A DNA stretch of 22,633 nt from CAYVNU01 sp964453265 (GTDB taxonomy: Bacteria > Patescibacteriota > Doudnabacteria > UBA920), in the NCBI GenBank assembly GCA_964453265.1, contig CAYVNU010000019.1:1-22633 (forward strand), in the 5' to 3' direction. A program made the position numbers and the translations under genes. Below, piece after piece: positions 6,619 to 14,072 of this stretch. Each line of letters begins with the position of its first letter. Positions within the stretch are counted from its first letter, which is position 1. A model generated the notes under the pieces. That model was given only the letters and a program-made list of their open reading frames with translations, had not been told where the DNA came from and did not search any database.

Positions 6619-7833
6619 TTATTCTTCAGGCTTAAAATCCTTGCTCTGAAATAATTGGGGCTGATTTTTTATTTGAGGCGGTTCAAAATTATATTTTTTA
6701 CCCAAGCTTTCTAATTGATCAAAAATTTTCTGCTTAATGCTTATCAATTCTTTTCCAAGACTCGTAACACCCTCCCTGTCAAAATTATCGATCTTTAACA
6801 AATCCCGTAAATTATTGAGTTTGTTTTGAGCTTCACTTAACAAATTTTCCAAATCAGATACATCCACATTCTGCTTTTTTAATTCGCTTTCTTTTTTATA
6901 GGCTTGTTTCAAATCTTTTGAAACCAAGCTTGAGAAACTTTTTGGATTTAAAAGTAATTGTAATTGCATTTCCATACTCCACAAATTATCCAAACGGCTA
7001 TAAAAATCCGTCCTTAACTTTTCAAAAGCTGTTTGAGGACTTTGCTGTGCGTTACTCTTAAATTGGAGCAAAACTTTTTCTAGTTCTTTTATAGAGTTCT
7101 CTAATTTATTCTGTTCGTTAGAAATATCAAGGTTCGCGTTTAGAGCTTTTTTCTTGTCAATTTCCAGAGCTTTTTTTATTTTGTTAATTTGATTGTTTGC
7201 ATCAGCAAAAACCTTTGGCAACTGCCCTGCCTGATTTAAATTATTTAACCCATCTCGTAAAATGCTAATTAAATTATTTAATTCATCGGCCGGCACCTGA
7301 CTTTTTGAATCTTTGGCTGTGTCAACTAAATTTTTTAGTTTCGATAAAGCACTTAAAACTTCTACTGGGACTTCTGCTCCGCTTTTTTGCAATCTATTAA
7401 CTTGTTCGCTTGCTTTATTTAATTCTTTTAAAATTATTTCGGGTTTTTGGACCATAGCCGGCGTGCCGGTAGATTTTTTAAACCCTTCATCTCCGCCAAC
7501 CATAAATTCTTTAAAAGCCTTAGGCGGCATTTGGCAAGGAGTCGAACTTGTAGCCTTGCAAGACCCCTCAAAAGCCTCCCTATTTCTTGGCGTACCGCTG
7601 GAATTTAGCATTTGCTGCTGCATAAACATAGGCGGAAAATTTCTTCCTTCATCACCATAAACAAGCCCGGCAGCACTGCCATTTATTATTAAAAACGCGG
7701 ACAGTGCGGAAATACTAACTGCCCACCAACTAATATAAGGATGCATTGGCTGATTCATTTTTTTATGAACTGCTTTTCCAACCTTAACTATCCTCTTTGC
7801 ATGTCGTTTAACATGCGTTTTTAATTTTGGCAT
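6619..7833 (-). CDS. Membrane-anchored long helical (coiled-coil-like) protein
   Basis: This is a 404-residue protein. A very basic N-terminus (residues 1-25, rich in Lys, Arg and His) precedes one transmembrane helix (about 36-58, WWAVSISALSAFLIINGSAAG). The rest is probably outside. A Cys pair at about residues 92 and 99 and a Pro/Gly-rich linker lead into roughly 250 residues of helix with heptad-like Leu/Ile spacing (for example LNKASEQVNRLQKSG, LNNLISILRDGLNNLNQ, LENSIKELEKVLLQF). I recognise no catalytic domain. Similar architecture occurs in envelope-spanning structural proteins. It is divergently transcribed from the GT-C-like gene, and the two promoters share a -35 hexamer. Confidence 0.7.
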   Translation of the reverse strand: MPKLKTHVKRHAKRIVKVGKAVHKKMNQPMHPYISWWAVSISALSAFLIINGSAAGLVYGDEGRNFPPMFMQQQMLNSSGTPRNREAFEGSCKATSSTPCQMPPKAFKEFMVGGDEGFKKSTGTPAMVQKPEIILKELNKASEQVNRLQKSGAEVPVEVLSALSKLKNLVDTAKDSKSQVPADELNNLISILRDGLNNLNQAGQLPKVFADANNQINKIKKALEIDKKKALNANLDISNEQNKLENSIKELEKVLLQFKSNAQQSPQTAFEKLRTDFYSRLDNLWSMEMQLQLLLNPKSFSSLVSKDLKQAYKKESELKKQNVDVSDLENLLSEAQNKLNNLRDLLKIDNFDREGVTSLGKELISIKQKIFDQLESLGKKYNFEPPQIKNQPQLFQSKDFKPEE

Positions 7834-7894
7834 TTATTTAATTTTTGTTTCTTAATTTCAAAATTTGAAACTAATTATTTTTTTGCTTATTTAT

Positions 7895-7923
7895 ATTATA
7901 GCATATTTTCAAAATTTTTGCAA
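7895..7923 (-). promoter_or_regulatory. Extended -10 promoter for the helical protein
   Basis: On the minus strand TTGCAA (7923-7918) lies 17 nt before TATAAT (7900-7895), which is preceded by TGc (7903-7901). The predicted start near 7888 gives a leader of about 55 nt without a Shine-Dalgarno site. Confidence 0.7.
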
Positions 7924-7944
7924 ACAATTTTTTTAGAGTATAAT
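7918..7944 (+). promoter_or_regulatory. Promoter for the GT-C-like gene, leaderless geometry
   Basis: TTGCAA (7918-7923), 15 nt, TATAAT (7939-7944). The ATG at 7951 is 7 nt after the -10. The TTGCAA is palindromic and also serves the divergent promoter. This element rules out the longer frame that opens at a TTG at 7918, because that would place the promoter inside the coding region. Confidence 0.65.
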
Positions 7945-7950
7945 AGTTTT

Positions 7951-9651
7951 ATGAAAAAATCTTTTTCCCCTATCCCCCTTGTAAAAATTTTTTGGGTCAT
8001 TTTTTTTATTTTTTTTGCAAATCTATTTTGTTATGCATTTTTATCTCGTGAACATTACATATACTTTTGGGATTGGAACTTTTATCACTCAAGATTCGTA
8101 GAATTTACTCTGCTATTAAAACAAAGTCCGATTTTGGCGGTAAGAACCCTAATCCATTCCATCCGTCACACTGAATATTCCTTCATAGCACCGTCACTGC
8201 TTTCCCCTCTTGGTTTATTATTCGGCACAAGCAGACTTGTATACATTTTGGGGATTTTAAACTTATTTGCCTTGCCAGCTATCGCACTTTTTTGCCTGTC
8301 TGTTAAAAAAGCAGTAAATGCCTCTGCTTGGCATTTCTATGTTGTTTTTGCTGCCATAATGCTGCTTGCTCCGACTTTTTGGATTCCTATTTTAACCGGC
8401 TATTACGATGTCATAGGTATTTTAATTATTGGTTTAATTTTATTTTTATATTTCAAAAAAAATTTACTTGAACAAACACCCATTGATTTAGCCCGAATTG
8501 CTTTGCTGTTAATTTTACTGGTTTTAACAAGGCGTTGGTACGGCTATTGGGTTGTTGGATTTTTTGCCGCCCTAGGTATTTCTGAACTTTTTTTTCAAGA
8601 AAAAATAATTTTAAAAACTTTCATAAAAAATCTCGGCAAACTTTTTATACTCGGATTGTGCAGTCTGCTTATTTTTGTTTTGACTGCTAAACCGATTTTT
8701 TTACAGCTAATTCAAACTAATTACTACGACATATACTCAGGATACCGTTTAAACAGCCCTTTTTTACAAAGCCTTTGGCAGGCAGCTTCTAACTACGGCA
8801 TAGTAGTGCTTGCATTGGTGCTAGTGGGTTTTTATTTTTCCATAAAAAATTCTAATGCCAAACGTCTGGGCTGGTTCTTCTTTTTTCATACTATTATTGC
8901 CTGCGGACTTTTTGCCAGAGTCCAGTTTTTCGACAGGCATCATCATTATTTATTCTTACCGGCAATAATTTTTTATTTATCGTGTTTCATTTTCTATGGC
9001 CATAGCTTAATAAAACGCCAATTTATAAAAAGAGGTTTCTTACTTGCCTGTCTGCTATTTTTAGCATTTAATTTTATTTTGGCATTTTCTTATAAAACGC
9101 AGCGCTTAATAGCGCCGGTTAAAATTTTCTTTTCCGGCGCCAGACACCTACCTCTTACGAGAAATGATTTTAGGGAAATTAACAGTTTGTTAAGCTTTCT
9201 TAACAGCCTGCCAAAAGGCAAAATTTATATTTTAGCAAGTTCGTTAAATTTGAATGGCGAACTAATTGCCAATAGCTGTCAACTAAAAGAAAACCAAAAT
9301 TTTTCAGTCTGCTCGCAAATTTTCACAACCTACGATATAGATAAGCGGGACGGATTCCCTTGGCAATTCTTAGATGCTGAGTATGTGCTAACTACCGAAC
9401 CTTTGCAGTTTCATATTAATCCGGACGGGCAAAGGTTAATAGGCTTAATAAGCAATCAAATCACTGAACAAAAAGGTATTGGCAAAAGCTTTTTAAGGCT
9501 AAAAGAAAATTTTATATTAGACAACGGGATTAAAGTTAAAATCTATAAAAAAATCTCCCCAATTGACCGGACGGAATTGAATAATTTGTTAAAAATTTTT
9601 ATAGAGCTATATCCCGACCAAAAAAAATTGTTTGAAAATAAACTTTTTTAA
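7951..9651 (+). CDS. Multi-pass membrane protein, probable GT-C-type glycosyltransferase
   Basis: Taking ATG 7951 as the start gives 566 residues. About ten to twelve hydrophobic helices fill residues 10-400, and a soluble domain of about 165 residues follows. The first periplasmic loop carries charged residues in REHYIYFWDWNFYHSR (Glu34, Asp41), the position where GT-C enzymes keep a catalytic or metal-binding acid. A second loop holds FWIPILTGYYD, and HHHYLFLPA occurs in a late loop. These fit polyprenyl-phosphate-sugar-dependent transferases of the PMT/GT39 kind, but no diagnostic motif settles the family. The soluble C-terminus (FREINSLLSFLNSLPKGKIYILA and on, quoted in part) resembles the extracytoplasmic tails of such proteins. 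The gene is alone, between a divergent neighbour and a terminator. Confidence 0.65.
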   Translation: MKKSFSPIPLVKIFWVIFFIFFANLFCYAFLSREHYIYFWDWNFYHSRFVEFTLLLKQSPILAVRTLIHSIRHTEYSFIAPSLLSPLGLLFGTSRLVYILGILNLFALPAIALFCLSVKKAVNASAWHFYVVFAAIMLLAPTFWIPILTGYYDVIGILIIGLILFLYFKKNLLEQTPIDLARIALLLILLVLTRRWYGYWVVGFFAALGISELFFQEKIILKTFIKNLGKLFILGLCSLLIFVLTAKPIFLQLIQTNYYDIYSGYRLNSPFLQSLWQAASNYGIVVLALVLVGFYFSIKNSNAKRLGWFFFFHTIIACGLFARVQFFDRHHHYLFLPAIIFYLSCFIFYGHSLIKRQFIKRGFLLACLLFLAFNFILAFSYKTQRLIAPVKIFFSGARHLPLTRNDFREINSLLSFLNSLPKGKIYILASSLNLNGELIANSCQLKENQNFSVCSQIFTTYDIDKRDGFPWQFLDAEYVLTTEPLQFHINPDGQRLIGLISNQITEQKGIGKSFLRLKENFILDNGIKVKIYKKISPIDRTELNNLLKIFIELYPDQKKLFENKLF

Positions 9652-9672
9652 TAGTTAAAGTACATTATTTTA

Positions 9673-9703
9673 AAAAAACGCTTCTGCTACAGAAGCGTTT
9701 TTT
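9673..9703. terminator. Bidirectional terminator between convergent genes
   Basis: CGCTTCTG (9679-9686), loop CTA, CAGAAGCG (9690-9697), flanked by A6 and T6. It lies between the stops of the GT-C-like gene (plus) and the phosphatase gene (minus). Confidence 0.92.
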
Positions 9704-9706
9704 GAT

Positions 9707-10477
9707 TTAAAAAATTTTATTTAATATTGTTTTGTGCAATTTCTTATTGCTGGCAATTACAGAATTACTACGAAGTCCTATAGGCTTGCCTTCTACATCG
9801 GTAATTTTTCCGCCGGCTTCCTGCAAAATAAGCATGGCAGCCGCAAAATCCCAAACCTTGCTTCTATACTGAATTAAGAAATCAAAACCACCCATGGCAA
9901 TTAAACATATTTCCCAGGCCGTTGATCCTAATGTTCGAATTTTATTAAACTTTCTAACCATTTTCGGAAATTCTTCCGCGGCTTTTTCTAAATCTCTGCC
10001 CCAGCCAAAACCGCCAAAAGCCATCAAGAGTTCCTTTTGTCCCGAAACAACTACTTTACGTCCGTTTAAAAACGCGCCGCCGCCTTTTACAGCAGTCAGC
10101 ATTTGGCCGGATACCGGATTATACACCACGGCCGCCAAAGGTTCATTGCAATTCCAAAGCGCGATGGAAATACAAGCAATGGGTATACCGTGAATAAAAT
10201 TGGTTGTGCCGTCTATTGGATCAATTATCCAGACTAAATCGGCTGCGTTAACTTCGTCTTTATTGAATTCTTCGCCTATAATTTTATGCTGAGGAAAATT
10301 TTTCACAATAATTTTCCTAATTTGAGTTTCAATTTTTCTGTCTATCTGCGTAACTAAATCTCTCGGATTGCCGTCTTTTTTTTCCACTTTACCGGCTTGG
10401 CCAAAAAATTTCACAAAAATCGGAGCAACTTGCCGTGCTGCCAATACAGCAACCTTAAGATACCGTTTATTATCCAT
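9707..10477 (-). CDS. Inositol-monophosphatase family phosphatase
   Basis: This 256-residue protein has all the metal and substrate motifs of the lithium-sensitive Mg-dependent phosphatase superfamily: Glu70 in IIGEEF, Asp86-Pro-Ile-Asp89-Gly-Thr-Thr in WIIDPIDGTTNF, and Asp210 in KVWDFAAAMLILQEAGG. These bind two or three Mg ions and the phosphate. The family hydrolyses inositol-1-phosphate, but also fructose-1,6-bisphosphate, 3'-phosphoadenosine-5'-phosphate, NADP or histidinol phosphate. Which of these applies cannot be told from motifs. Length is standard. It is divergent from EndoQ, with only 31 bp between the two ATGs, so their promoters overlap. No Shine-Dalgarno site is visible. Confidence 0.92.
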   Translation of the reverse strand: MDNKRYLKVAVLAARQVAPIFVKFFGQAGKVEKKDGNPRDLVTQIDRKIETQIRKIIVKNFPQHKIIGEEFNKDEVNAADLVWIIDPIDGTTNFIHGIPIACISIALWNCNEPLAAVVYNPVSGQMLTAVKGGGAFLNGRKVVVSGQKELLMAFGGFGWGRDLEKAAEEFPKMVRKFNKIRTLGSTAWEICLIAMGGFDFLIQYRSKVWDFAAAMLILQEAGGKITDVEGKPIGLRSNSVIASNKKLHKTILNKIF

Positions 10478-10490
10478 TATATTTAGAGGA

Positions 10491-10499
10491 TGTTATAAT
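10491..10499 (+). promoter_or_regulatory. Extended -10 promoter for the EndoQ gene
   Basis: TGtTATAAT at 10491-10499, a perfect extended -10. The ATG at 10509 is 10 nt after it, so the mRNA would have a leader of at most about 3 nt. This supports 10509 as the start instead of the longer open frame from 10368, which would run antisense through the phosphatase gene. Confidence 0.7.
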
Positions 10500-10508
10500 A
10501 ATAACTAT

Positions 10509-11852
10509 ATGAAAATCATAGCAGATTTACAAATCCATTCCAAATATTCACGTGCTTGTTCGCAAGATTTAACCCCTGTAAATATTGCTCATTGGGCCCA
10601 AAAAAAAGGCATAAATGTAGTTGGTACGGGCGATTTTACGCACCCAAGGTGGCTTTCTGAATTAAAAGAGTCGTTAGAGGAAAGTAAACCTGGGTTGTAC
10701 CAACTAAAATCACCCTCACCCAGCCTCTCCCCTTCCACCTTTGCTAAAGCTTCGGCGGACAAGCAAGGGAGAGAAAACAAGCCAGCGCTTTTTATGATAA
10801 CTGGCGAAGTTTCTTCTATTTACAAACAAGGTGATAAAGTCCGCCGCGTACACAATATGATTTTTGCGCCAAATCTTCAAGCTGCCGACAAAATCATAGC
10901 GGGCTTAGAAAAAGCCGGAGCCAATTTAAAAAGCGACGGCAGGCCAATAATGGGTGTTAAGTGTCCGGATTTAGTTAAAATAGTTAAAGATGCCCACCAA
11001 AACGCGGAAGTTATTCCGGCTCATGCCTGGACTCCGCATTTTGGCGTATTTGGCAGTTTGTCGGGTTTTAATACCATAGAAGAAGCCTTTTTAGATCAAT
11101 CTAAATATATACAGTGTATTGAAACAGGGCTATCTAGCGACCCGCAAATGAATTGGCAAATTAGCGGACTTGATAAATACGCTTTAACTTCCAATTCCGA
11201 TGCCCATAGTTTGAGAAAACTCGGCAGAGAAGCAAATGTATTTGAGATCGATGAAAAAAAATTATCTTATTCTGAAATTATTAGCACCCTTTACAGCAAG
11301 GATCCAAAAAAGTTTTTATACACTATTGAGTTTTTTCCCGAAGAAGGTAAATACCACTTAGATGGCCACGCGGATTGCAAATTTTCCTGTTTACCAAAAC
11401 AAACAAAAAAATTAAATGGAATTTGTCCGGTCTGTGGCAAAAAATTATTAGTCGGAGTTTTAAACCGGGTTGACGAACTAGCGGACAGAAAACATGGCTT
11501 CATGCCAAAAAACGCAATTCCCTATAAAAGCGTAATCCCGCTAGAAGAAGTAATTGCCGATGTTTTTGGCGTTGGCCCGCTAAGTAAAAAAGTTAGCGCT
11601 ATGTACGAGCATATGCTAGAACAAACCACGGACAATAAAAAAATTACTGAATTTGAAGTTTTATTAAATTTGCCTGAACAAGAAATTGCCAGAATTTCAA
11701 ATCCCGCCATTGCCAAAGCTATTTTAAAAATCCGAAACAATAAAGTAAAATTAAAAGGTGGTTTTGACGGAGTATTCGGTAAAATTCAAATTTTTGACCC
11801 GCAAGAAAGAGAAAAATTATTATTGAAACCTAAACAACTGGGAATTTTTTAA
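10509..11852 (+). CDS. Endonuclease Q (EndoQ), PHP-domain DNA repair nuclease
   Basis: This 447-residue protein matches EndoQ, which nicks DNA 5' to deaminated bases (uracil, hypoxanthine) and abasic sites. The PHP metal-binding residues are visible: ADLQIHSKYS (Asp6, His10), GTGDFTHP, a GEVSSIY segment, PAHAWTPHFGVFGS and TSNSDAHSLRKLG. A four-cysteine zinc element follows (Cys290, Cys294, Cys306, Cys309), then a helical C-terminal part with a helix-hairpin-helix look (IPLEEVIADVFGVGPLSKKV). Residues 68-92 form a Ser/Pro-rich insertion ending in STFAKASADKQG that is encoded by a palindromic repeat and interrupts the usual RFLLxxEVSSIY region. EndoQ was first characterised in Thermococcales and is also found in some bacteria. 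The short gap to the next gene (2 nt) indicates co-transcription. Confidence 0.9.
   Translation: MKIIADLQIHSKYSRACSQDLTPVNIAHWAQKKGINVVGTGDFTHPRWLSELKESLEESKPGLYQLKSPSPSLSPSTFAKASADKQGRENKPALFMITGEVSSIYKQGDKVRRVHNMIFAPNLQAADKIIAGLEKAGANLKSDGRPIMGVKCPDLVKIVKDAHQNAEVIPAHAWTPHFGVFGSLSGFNTIEEAFLDQSKYIQCIETGLSSDPQMNWQISGLDKYALTSNSDAHSLRKLGREANVFEIDEKKLSYSEIISTLYSKDPKKFLYTIEFFPEEGKYHLDGHADCKFSCLPKQTKKLNGICPVCGKKLLVGVLNRVDELADRKHGFMPKNAIPYKSVIPLEEVIADVFGVGPLSKKVSAMYEHMLEQTTDNKKITEFEVLLNLPEQEIARISNPAIAKAILKIRNNKVKLKGGFDGVFGKIQIFDPQEREKLLLKPKQLGIF
10725..10773. repeat. Palindromic element inserted in frame in EndoQ
   Basis: CTCTCCC (10725-10731) pairs perfectly with GGGAGAG (10767-10773), extended inward by TT/AA after one bulged C. 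Inside is a 26-nt core (10736-10761) containing GCTTCGGC, a small UUCG-type hairpin. The core has a 20/26 match on the opposite strand at 22511-22536. In frame it encodes TFAKASADKQG. I recall FAKASADK-like strings in many unrelated Patescibacterial proteins, which fits a dispersed repeat resembling Rickettsia palindromic elements. Confidence 0.75.
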
Positions 11853-11854
11853 TT

Positions 11855-12526
11855 ATGCCTAATTTTTTTGGTCCGCGTCCTGAACTGCCTAATCCTGAAA
11901 CTCTCAGGGCAGAGCGAAAAAAAATTATAGTTGAATTAGCCGCGAAAGACTTAAATTCTCCCGATATTATCGCCTATCACGGCCTCAGCATTGAAACTCT
12001 TGAGTACTTAATAAACCAAGGATGCCTGCCGGGCGACACTGTTAATAGCGATCCAAAAAATATCGGCAATTTATTTTTCTTCCCAAGGGAAACTCAAAAC
12101 CCCATAGAAAGAGCAGCTTCTGTTGCAGGAATAATTGCACAGCATCATCATGCCAGTTCCAAACTTGAGTTGCCGATAGATAATCCCGACTACCATGAAC
12201 TACTTACCGGATTATGGGGCAATACATTCAAACCAGAGGACAAAGAAAAATTCATTCAATCAGATTGGGTTACTGGTTTAAAAAAAATTTTTGAAAAAAC
12301 AAAAAAAACCGAAGATGAATTGTTTGATGCTTTACTAGAAGCGCAGGATTACAGAGGTTTTGTTGTAGGATTAAATAAAAAAACTTTAACAGATTTTAAA
12401 AAAAATCCCGGAGACTCGCCAGAAGATTTTTACATAAACTGCCCTTTTGGCTTAGATATAAAATATCTATCGGCACTACGTCCGCTGGGCAAAAAAGAAC
12501 AAGAATTCATTGAATCATTAAAATAA
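11855..12526 (+). CDS. Unknown protein with an ADP-ribosyltransferase-like N-terminal signature
   Basis: This is a 223-residue protein that I do not recognise as a named family. Residues 37-60 read DIIAYHGLSIETLEYLINQG followed by CLPG, which resembles the first motif of KptA/PARP-like ADP-ribosyltransferases (YHGTS...L..I...G): a His, then a helix, then the Gly of a turn. Next comes GNLFFFPRET (71-80), where those proteins have an aromatic strand (the Tyr motif), and later a His cluster (QHHHAS, 96-101). The C-terminal half has charged helices and ends FGLDIKYLSALRPLGKKEQEF. A catalytic Glu cannot be assigned with confidence. The gene starts 2 nt after the EndoQ stop without a Shine-Dalgarno site, so it is translationally linked to a DNA-repair nuclease; a role with nucleic acid or NAD is possible but unproven. 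Confidence 0.6.
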   Translation: MPNFFGPRPELPNPETLRAERKKIIVELAAKDLNSPDIIAYHGLSIETLEYLINQGCLPGDTVNSDPKNIGNLFFFPRETQNPIERAASVAGIIAQHHHASSKLELPIDNPDYHELLTGLWGNTFKPEDKEKFIQSDWVTGLKKIFEKTKKTEDELFDALLEAQDYRGFVVGLNKKTLTDFKKNPGDSPEDFYINCPFGLDIKYLSALRPLGKKEQEFIESLK

Positions 12527-12539
12527 TTATTTGTAAAAT
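12510..12539 (+). promoter_or_regulatory. Promoter for pyk, leaderless geometry
   Basis: TTGAAT (12510-12515), 18 nt, TAAAAT (12534-12539), with TTG directly before the -10. The pyk ATG at 12546 lies exactly 7 nt after it. The -35 overlaps the end of the preceding gene. Confidence 0.6.
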
Positions 12540-12545
12540 TTACTT

Positions 12546-13937
12546 ATGAAAAAAACTAAAATCATTTGTACCTTAGGTCCGGCTTCCCAAAGCGTTAAAA
12601 CCATAACCGAAATGGTTAAAGCCGGCATGAATGTAGCCCGCCTAAATTTTTCCCACGGCGACCACGAAAACCATGCCCTACTAATAAAAAACATCCGCAG
12701 CGTGGCAAAAAAACTTAATGTAACGCTAACAATTATTCAAGATTTGCACGGCCCAAAAATCCGCGTGCTGGAAATGAGCAAACCCTTAGAGGTTAAAGTC
12801 GGACAAAGCGTCATAATCGGACAAGATTTTAAGCTAGATTTAGACGTTATGAAATCTATCCGCCCCAAACAAAGAATACTTATAGAAGATGGCCTTATAG
12901 AACTGGAAGTAGACAAAATAATTAAAGGCAAAATTCATTGTATAGCCCTCTCTCCAGGCAAAATTCAAAGTCACAAAGGCGTCAACCTGCCCAGAACCAA
13001 GCTTAAAATCCCCATACTCACCCCGCGCGATATAGACGACCTAAAATTTGGCCTTAAAATGGACGTTGACTACATTGCCCTGTCTTTTGTGCGGAGCAAA
13101 CAGGATGTTATAAATTTAAAAAAACTTATAAACAAACATACTCCCAAAAATTTAACTCACCCTAAAATTATTGCAAAAATAGAAAAACCCGAGGCAGTAA
13201 AAAACTTTGATGGGATATTAAAAGAAGCTGATGCAGTAATGGTGGCTCGTGGAGATTTAGGAGTTGAAATGCCGGAAAGCCAAGTACCAATTATTCAAAA
13301 AACCATTATTCAAAAATCTTTGAAAGCTGCCAAACCAGTAATAGTAGCCACGCAAATGTTAGACAGCATGATCCGCAACCCCAGGCCAACTCGGGCGGAA
13401 GTTAGTGATGTAGCCAACGCAGTTATTGACCAAGCCGACTGCGTTATGCTCTCCGGAGAAACCGCCTTTGGAAAATTCCCCGTGAAAACTGTAAGTGAAA
13501 TGGCAAAAATAATTGAAACCACAGAAAAATCTCTTTTTTTGCCCGCACATAAACATTTAACCGATAAAGTCGTAAATAAAACTGAAGCCATGGCTGAGAG
13601 CGTTTATGACTTAAGTATGCACATAAATGCCAAAGTAATTATTGGCGCGACAGAAAGCGGTTTTACTGCTCGTGAAATTGCGCACGAACGGCCCAGGGGT
13701 GCCAAACTTGTAATGCTAACGCCAAAAAATAAAACTTTAAGACAAATAAATATGATTTGGGGGGTTGAAGGTTTTATGCTGGCGGAGGCGGAAAGCTTTG
13801 AGCAATTAATGGATGGCATGATGGATGTTATAAAAAAACAGAAGCTGGCCAAAAAGGGAGATAAAATTATTGTGGTAACCGGCGAGCCCTTAGGTCAAAA
13901 AGAGAACTTAAACTTAGTTGAAGTTAAAACTCTTTAA
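12546..13937 (+). CDS. pyk: Pyruvate kinase
   Basis: This 463-residue enzyme catalyses phosphoenolpyruvate plus ADP to pyruvate plus ATP, the last step of glycolysis. The N-terminal barrel strand KIICTLGPASQSV and RLNFSHGDH carry the nucleotide and K+ site residues. The B domain spans about residues 70-165. The barrel returns with the signature HPKIIAKIEKPEAV, in which Lys211 is the catalytic lysine and the following Glu binds Mg. MVARGDLGVEMP, VATQMLDSMI with PRPTRAEVSDVANAV, and MLSGETAFGKFP complete the active site. The C-terminal allosteric domain is present and there is no extra PEP-utiliser domain. All essential residues appear intact. The neighbour is PEP synthase, which runs the opposite way, so the pair sets the direction of flux at the PEP/pyruvate node. 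Confidence 0.97.
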   Translation: MKKTKIICTLGPASQSVKTITEMVKAGMNVARLNFSHGDHENHALLIKNIRSVAKKLNVTLTIIQDLHGPKIRVLEMSKPLEVKVGQSVIIGQDFKLDLDVMKSIRPKQRILIEDGLIELEVDKIIKGKIHCIALSPGKIQSHKGVNLPRTKLKIPILTPRDIDDLKFGLKMDVDYIALSFVRSKQDVINLKKLINKHTPKNLTHPKIIAKIEKPEAVKNFDGILKEADAVMVARGDLGVEMPESQVPIIQKTIIQKSLKAAKPVIVATQMLDSMIRNPRPTRAEVSDVANAVIDQADCVMLSGETAFGKFPVKTVSEMAKIIETTEKSLFLPAHKHLTDKVVNKTEAMAESVYDLSMHINAKVIIGATESGFTAREIAHERPRGAKLVMLTPKNKTLRQINMIWGVEGFMLAEAESFEQLMDGMMDVIKKQKLAKKGDKIIVVTGEPLGQKENLNLVEVKTL

Positions 13938-13942
13938 AAAAA

Positions 13943-13971
13943 TGTACAGATTTTTATTTTCATACTATAAT
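13943..13971 (+). promoter_or_regulatory. Promoter between pyk and ppsA, upstream of a terminator
   Basis: TGTACA (13943-13948; 4/6 to TTGACA), 17 nt, TATAAT (13966-13971; perfect). Predicted start near 13978. A strong terminator follows within 70 nt, so transcripts from here reach ppsA only by read-through. Confidence 0.55.
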
Positions 13972-13980
13972 TAAATTGCT

Positions 13981-14010
13981 ATGGAAATTTTAGTACAAAA
14001 TAACTCATAA
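13981..14010 (+). CDS. Nine-residue putative leader peptide before the ppsA terminator
   Basis: ATG at 13981 opens a frame encoding MEILVQNNS and then TAA. It sits 10 nt after a perfect -10 element and 6 nt before a terminator stem, and ends 62 nt before ppsA. Its position, not its sequence, suggests a translated leader that could affect folding of the hairpin. It may equally be chance in AT-rich DNA. Confidence 0.25.
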   Translation: MEILVQNNS

Positions 14011-14016
14011 CTTTTT

Positions 14017-14043
14017 AAAAAGCCCTTTTTTTGGGCTTTTTTT
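14017..14043 (+). terminator. Intrinsic terminator or attenuator upstream of ppsA
   Basis: AAAAAGCCC (14017-14025), a T7 loop, GGGC (14033-14036) and a run of T to 14043. It can end pyk transcripts and also any transcript started at 13978. No convincing ppsA promoter is seen after it. Confidence 0.85.
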
Positions 14044-14072
14044 ATAGGCTAACAAACTAACCAATAACCCAT

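Noticed and set aside
7918..7950. Upstream TTG start for the GT-C-like protein
   Set aside because: The extra codons are the promoter itself (TTGCAA and TATAAT). MKKSF at 7951 has normal membrane-protein charge at the N-terminus.
10368..10508. Longer N-terminus for EndoQ by an in-frame upstream ATG
   Set aside because: It would run antisense through the phosphatase gene and across a perfect extended -10 element. The PHP motif begins right after the ATG at 10509.
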